Assembly: GCA_023136985.1 (NCBI GenBank)
Contig: JAGLQD010000345.1
Span: 1 to 9,977, forward strand
Direction: 5' to 3'
DNA length: 9,977 bases
From: Candidatus Sabulitectum sp.
GTDB taxonomy: Bacteria; Fermentibacterota; Fermentibacteria; Fermentibacterales; JCC-6
Part shown: piece after piece, positions 6,786 through 9,977 of the stretch
Layout of the letters: each line of letters opens with the position of its first letter
Numbering within the stretch: position 1 is the stretch's first letter
Program-made: the position numbers and the translations under genes
Notes under the pieces: model-generated
Told to the model about the DNA's origin: nothing
What the model saw: the letters and a program-made list of their open reading frames with translations, nothing else
Databases searched by the model: none

Positions 6786-7910
6786 TCAAAACAAAAACCT
6801 TTCAGGGTCATCAACAACATTTCGCACCGTTTCTTTCCAAAGGTGGGAAGGTGTGGTAGCAATGCGAATAAGAGAGTCGCTGTTACCACTATCTACTGCA
6901 TGTCTTACATCGCTGTTACCGGATAAAATATCCACAGGCATCTTGTGGTATTCGTATTCGTAAGGGGGGTCATTCCACATTGTTTCCTCCGCCCTGAAAC
7001 AGTGGTTAAGAATACCCAGCGCGGCCTTGAATGGTCTGTAAACAGATTTATCCGTCACATGTATCTGAGCCCCTGCGCATTTCAGCCCTGTATGCTTGTT
7101 GAAAGTTGGAATGAAAAAATGCGGTCTGAGTACTGCGCCCTGAAGAAAAGGTGAATCATTCAGCTCGCTGCAAAGTCTCCAGGGGTCAAGCCATGGAGCT
7201 CCGAATATTTCAAAAGGCCTGGTGGTTCCTCTGCCCTCGGAAAGATTGGTTGCCTCAAGAAGACACATTCCCGGATACACAAGTGCAGTGTCAGCGGTTG
7301 GCATGTTCGGAGAAGGCATCACCCACCGGGGCTCCTCATTCAATGAAAGAATAACAGGCTCAGGCAGACCATCCATTTCAGCAAAAAGCAGAGCCAGCTC
7401 ACCGATGGATAAAGCATGCCTGACTGGAATGGGATAAAGACCAACGAAAGATTTGAAATCCAGGTCAAGGACAGGACCCTCGACAATTTCTACACCAAGG
7501 GGGTTCGGCCTGTCCACAACTGCAACAGGAATACCAATTTCTGCACATTTCCGCATTGTAAGAGCCATGGAGTAAATGTAAGTGTAGTATCTGCTTCCAA
7601 TATCAACAAGATCAACAAGAACACAATCTGCTCCTGCAAGCATGCTGTCTGTTGGAACCCTGGTTCTTCCGTACAGGCTGTTCACAGGAACGCCATACCT
7701 GCTGTGAATGTACCCCTCCCACTCGATCATATTGTCCTGAGTCTCGCCCCAGTAGCCATGCTGGGGCCCCAGGACGGAATGGAGAACTGATTGCTCATGT
7801 AGTATCTTTAATGTGGAGTTGAATAAACTATCTACTGCAGCATAGTGTGAAAGAATACATACTCTGCTGCCAGGCAGATTTTTCCCGGAGAATGGTTTTG
7901 TGTTTTTCAT
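6786..7910 (-). CDS. DUF1343/NamZ-like exo-beta-N-acetylmuramidase family protein
   Basis: This roughly 374-residue protein matches the DUF1343 family. Its characterised member NamZ removes MurNAc from the non-reducing end of peptidoglycan fragments. Numbered from the TTG at 7916, the visible motifs are GPQHGYWGETQDN (50-62), DLVDIGSRYYTYIY (102-115), VVDRPNPLG (133-141), EGPVLD (146-151) and KSFVGLYPIPVRHALSIGEL (155-174). SEGRGTTRPFEIFGAPW (226-242), also a family block, follows. Most of the family, as I recall it, has Pro-Glu-His-Gly at the first motif; here Glu is Gln. No signal peptide or lipobox is visible, so a cytoplasmic role, such as recycling of imported muropeptides, is more likely than secretion. 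The start is uncertain: ATG 7910 (used) has no ribosome site, and TTG 7916 two codons earlier is no better. It is divergent from the DUF6159-type gene. It may share a transcript with the phosphoesterase 57 bp downstream. Confidence 0.87.
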   Translation of the reverse strand: MKNTKPFSGKNLPGSRVCILSHYAAVDSLFNSTLKILHEQSVLHSVLGPQHGYWGETQDNMIEWEGYIHSRYGVPVNSLYGRTRVPTDSMLAGADCVLVDLVDIGSRYYTYIYSMALTMRKCAEIGIPVAVVDRPNPLGVEIVEGPVLDLDFKSFVGLYPIPVRHALSIGELALLFAEMDGLPEPVILSLNEEPRWVMPSPNMPTADTALVYPGMCLLEATNLSEGRGTTRPFEIFGAPWLDPWRLCSELNDSPFLQGAVLRPHFFIPTFNKHTGLKCAGAQIHVTDKSVYRPFKAALGILNHCFRAEETMWNDPPYEYEYHKMPVDILSGNSDVRHAVDSGNSDSLIRIATTPSHLWKETVRNVVDDPERFLF

Positions 7911-7916
7911 AGGCAA

Positions 7917-7945
7917 AGAATACGAAACCTCTGAGTTTTCAGCAA
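7917..7945 (-). promoter_or_regulatory. Possible promoter of the NamZ-like gene
   Basis: On the minus strand, TTGCTG (7940-7945) and TATTCT (7917-7922) are separated by 17 bases in the divergent region. They match the sigma-70 consensus at 3/6 and 4/6 positions. The expected start of transcription would fall on or next to the A of ATG 7910, implying a leaderless message, which agrees with the absence of a ribosome site. Matches of this quality arise by chance, so this is tentative. Confidence 0.25.
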
Positions 7946-7964
7946 TAGAGAAGGTGACAGGAAT

Positions 7965-8729
7965 ATGAATGTTTTCTCTCAGACTTTTGATGCAGTTCAG
8001 AAAAGCTGGAAGATCCTCATGGCTGACAAGGAACTTCTTCTTTTTCCTGTTCTTTCCGGAATACTCTGTCTGCTTGTAAGCGCAAGTTTTTACTTTCCGG
8101 TCTCCGCGTCAGGCGGAGATGTGAACGAACTCTACATACAGAACCGGGCAGGATTCATTGTTCTTGCTTTTCTCTTTTACTTTTTCAACTATTTTCTGAT
8201 TACCTTCTTCAACTGTGCTGTGATCGCCTGTACCGAGATAAGATTGGCTGGAGGAGATCCAACTGTAAGCGACGGGTTCAAAGCCTCATGGGCTGTAGTA
8301 ACTTACATTGCCGCCTGGGCAATGGTGGAAGCCACAGTGGGACTGGCTCTGAAAATGCTGCAAGGCCGAGGAGGAAGAAGAAACTTTCTTACAGGAAGCC
8401 TGGGAACACTTTGGACCATGGCATCTTTCTTTGTTGCACCCAGACTGGTTATCGACCGGGTTGACCCGTTCACAGCTCTTAAAAGTGCATGGAGTGATGT
8501 AAAGGGAAACTGGGGGCATCAACTGATAGGAGGAGTAAGTTTTGGTCTTCTGGGTTTTCTGGCTTCACTGCCAGCAGTAGTTCTTCTGTTTGCATCCGGG
8601 TTTTCAAACCTGGCTGCAGTAGTTTTCACACTGGTGTGGATACTTCTTGTATCACTGCTGATCTCAACACTGAAATCCATCTTTCAGGCTTCACTGTACT
8701 TGAGCATGAGAGATGATTCGGTCAGGTAA
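7965..8729 (+). CDS. DUF6159-type integral membrane protein, function unknown
   Basis: This 254-residue protein has about six hydrophobic segments (near 24-44, 63-90, 107-129, 146-163, 188-212 and 216-245). The N-terminal part, a Trp (W15) followed by DKELLLFPVLSG (21-32), and the later FVAPRLVIDR (156-165) with LKSAWSDVKGNWG (172-184) resemble DUF6159-type bacterial membrane proteins, which have no established role. Inner-membrane location is expected. A soluble Arg/Gly-rich loop (134-139) lies in the middle. The ATG at 7965 is supported by AAGGTG (7951-7956), eight bases upstream. The gene stands alone on the plus strand, divergent from the NamZ-like gene across about 50 bp. It overlaps the convergent phosphodiesterase-like gene by 8 bp, leaving no room for a terminator between them. 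No function is proposed. Confidence 0.75.
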   Translation: MNVFSQTFDAVQKSWKILMADKELLLFPVLSGILCLLVSASFYFPVSASGGDVNELYIQNRAGFIVLAFLFYFFNYFLITFFNCAVIACTEIRLAGGDPTVSDGFKASWAVVTYIAAWAMVEATVGLALKMLQGRGGRRNFLTGSLGTLWTMASFFVAPRLVIDRVDPFTALKSAWSDVKGNWGHQLIGGVSFGLLGFLASLPAVVLLFASGFSNLAAVVFTLVWILLVSLLISTLKSIFQASLYLSMRDDSVR

Positions 8730-9486
8730 ACTCTATCCTGTATCCTGATTTCAGAAAGATGGTCTGTATTCCCGGTAGATCAAGCTCTGCAATTATTTCA
8801 TCAGAAAACCAGGGCTTCATGTGAAATACATGAACAGGAATATCAGAGGATCCAAGTTTGTTCAATTCGTCTGCAGCAAGCGAAGGACACAAGTGATCAG
8901 AAGCCATTGCTATATCGCGTTTTGAGTCCGGGAATGACACTTCAATAACCACAGCAATAAGCTCTCCCTGCTTGTTTGCCATTCTCCACAGTTTGTCTGT
9001 AGGTCCGGTGTCTCCGGAGTAAACCACAATTCCCTCAGCGTGCCTGAAAAGGAATCCCCTTGCTCCTGCAGGATGATTAACAGGAACCGCCATACATTCC
9101 ACATCTCCCGGAAGAGCTGTCCATACTTCATCCTGAAGTACACGGTACTCCAGAATAGCTTTGCCCTCTATGCGGATTCTCGAGAAATCAGGCCAGAGAA
9201 GACCATTCATATAGTGTGATTTAACAATGTTGAGACATGCTTCGCTACCCATTACAACAAGTGGTCTGGTTCTTCTGGAAACCATTGAGTCAAGTATGAA
9301 TCCAAGGTCCAGAATGTGATCAAGGTGGGCATGAGTCAGAAGAACAACATCTACCAGATCAAGTTCGGGGCCAGGTATCAGTGCAGCACATCCCGCATCA
9401 ATAAGAACCCTTTCCCCCAGTCTCATACACACTAACCGGTTATCAATGTTTTTCGAACCACTGCTGCCAACCACTTCAATAAACAC
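8722..9486 (-). CDS. Class II cyclic-nucleotide phosphodiesterase-like MBL-fold hydrolase
   Basis: This 254-residue metallo-beta-lactamase-fold protein carries the zinc motif THAHLDH (51-57) and further ligand-like sites: NHPAG (137-141), SGDTGPTDKLW (157-167), SDHLCP (196-201) and FHMKPW (221-226). The order GDTGP, then IEVSFPD (181-187), then a His in DHLCP and a final HxKP is the pattern of class II 3',5'-cyclic-nucleotide phosphodiesterases (yeast PDE1, bacterial CpdP). In those relatives the reaction is cAMP or cGMP to the 5'-nucleotide. No signal peptide is seen, so it is probably cytoplasmic. The start is GTG at 9486, with AAAGGAG six bases upstream (9493-9499) inside the end of the alanine racemase gene. 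It overlaps that gene by 11 bp, so the two are coupled. The family is likely but the substrate is not certain: related MBL proteins include RNase Z and other phosphodiesterases. Confidence 0.75.
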   Translation of the reverse strand: MFIEVVGSSGSKNIDNRLVCMRLGERVLIDAGCAALIPGPELDLVDVVLLTHAHLDHILDLGFILDSMVSRRTRPLVVMGSEACLNIVKSHYMNGLLWPDFSRIRIEGKAILEYRVLQDEVWTALPGDVECMAVPVNHPAGARGFLFRHAEGIVVYSGDTGPTDKLWRMANKQGELIAVVIEVSFPDSKRDIAMASDHLCPSLAADELNKLGSSDIPVHVFHMKPWFSDEIIAELDLPGIQTIFLKSGYRIEFT

Positions 9487-9977
9487 CTTCGGCTCCTTTC
9501 ATAACTTTCCTGGGAAGAAGCGGACTTATACCGGTAACTACTTCGTAGTTTATTGTGCCCATCCACTGACCCAGCATCTCTGCTGTGATCTCTTCACTGC
9601 CACTTCTGCCCAGAAGAACAACTTCATCCTCCAGATGAGTACCGTGAAGATCCGTAATGTCCACCATGCACAGATTCATGCAAACCCGTCCCAGAACCGG
9701 TGCTCGACTCCCTGCAACAAGCACCCAGCCTGTATTACCAACAGACCTTCGGTAACCGTCTGCATACCCCACAGGAAGAACAGCAATTCTGGAATTCCTG
9801 GTTGTTCTGTGCGTACCTCCATAACCGATGTAGCTTCCAGCAGGGACTTCCTTTATCTGAACGATCCTGGTTTTCCAGGAAAGCACCGGTCGCAGATCCG
9901 GCAGCTTGCATCCGGAAGTTTCCGCAGAAAGTCTGGTTTCTCTGGACGGCCACAGACCGTAAAGACCTATTCCGGTT
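9476..9977 (-). CDS. alr: Alanine racemase, C-terminal part (5' end outside window)
   Basis: The frame is open from the window edge for 166 codons to a TGA at 9476-9478. It encodes the end of the PLP-barrel domain and the beta-strand C-terminal domain of alanine racemase, which interconverts L- and D-alanine for peptidoglycan. Starting at the edge are GIGLYGLWPS and LRPVLSWKTRI, then GYGGTHRT, which holds the equivalent of the catalytic C-terminal tyrosine. VLPVGYADGYRR, APVLGRVCMNLCMVDITD and GTINYEVVTGIS complete the standard order of family blocks. Where the family usually has MD in RVCMDQ, this protein has MN. The PLP-binding lysine would lie in the missing N-terminal half. The last 11 bp overlap the downstream phosphodiesterase-like gene. 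The product is cytoplasmic and dimeric in known relatives, with the active site formed across the dimer. Identification is firm; the start and the upstream operon context are not visible. Confidence 0.93.
   Translation of the reverse strand, partial: TGIGLYGLWPSRETRLSAETSGCKLPDLRPVLSWKTRIVQIKEVPAGSYIGYGGTHRTTRNSRIAVLPVGYADGYRRSVGNTGWVLVAGSRAPVLGRVCMNLCMVDITDLHGTHLEDEVVLLGRSGSEEITAEMLGQWMGTINYEVVTGISPLLPRKVMKGAEGVY
9493..9499 (-). promoter_or_regulatory. Shine-Dalgarno site of the phosphodiesterase-like gene
   Basis: AAAGGAG on the minus strand lies in the last codons of the alanine racemase gene, six bases before GTG 9486. It supports the GTG start and coupled translation. Confidence 0.8.

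Noticed and set aside
7819..7846. Plus-strand promoter-like TTGAAT and CATAGT upstream of the DUF6159-type gene
   Set aside because: The spacer is 16 bases and the matches are moderate; it sits inside NamZ-like coding sequence more than 100 bp from the start, so it cannot be told from background.

Overview
The window looks like bacterial chromosomal DNA of moderate base composition. Genes are tightly packed, Shine-Dalgarno sequences are clear, and TTG and GTG starts are frequent. No rRNA, tRNA, transposase, phage gene or CRISPR array was seen. The lineage cannot be fixed from the sequence. The mix of genes (a DUF1343/NamZ protein without signal peptide, an archaeal-type two-subunit isopropylmalate-dehydratase-like enzyme, several GT-C membrane proteins, a class II cyclic-nucleotide phosphodiesterase) would fit an uncultivated anaerobic Gram-negative lineage, but that is a guess.

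Layout. (1) Positions 1-2699, plus strand: a possible tail of an upstream gene, then two overlapping genes for polytopic membrane glycosyltransferase-like (GT-C) proteins. The first is split by a frame change at a run of eight G (524-531). The second belongs to the GT87 (DUF2029) type. (2) Positions 2666-7916, minus strand, read right to left: a NamZ-like protein, a YfcE-type metallophosphoesterase, the large and small subunits of an aconitase-superfamily hydro-lyase, and a third GT-C membrane protein. The last four are packed with overlaps or gaps of 9 bp or less and look like one operon; NamZ is 57 bp upstream. (3) Positions 7965-8729, plus strand: a DUF6159-type membrane protein, transcribed divergently from NamZ. 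(4) Positions 8722-9977, minus strand: alanine racemase (5' part outside the window), translationally coupled to a class II cyclic-nucleotide phosphodiesterase-like metallo-beta-lactamase protein.

How the genes may work together. Alanine racemase makes D-alanine for peptidoglycan, NamZ-type enzymes trim MurNAc from peptidoglycan fragments, and the GT-C proteins would add sugars to surface polymers or proteins from lipid-linked donors. The envelope is therefore a recurring theme. The hydro-lyase pair does not fit that theme, has no leucine-pathway gene beside it, and departs from the usual isopropylmalate dehydratase motifs, so its substrate is open. I found no convincing new defence or mobile system. 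The points most worth a second look are the G8 frame break in the first glycosyltransferase gene, the divergent hydro-lyase pair in a mixed operon, and the Glu-to-Gln change in the NamZ motif.
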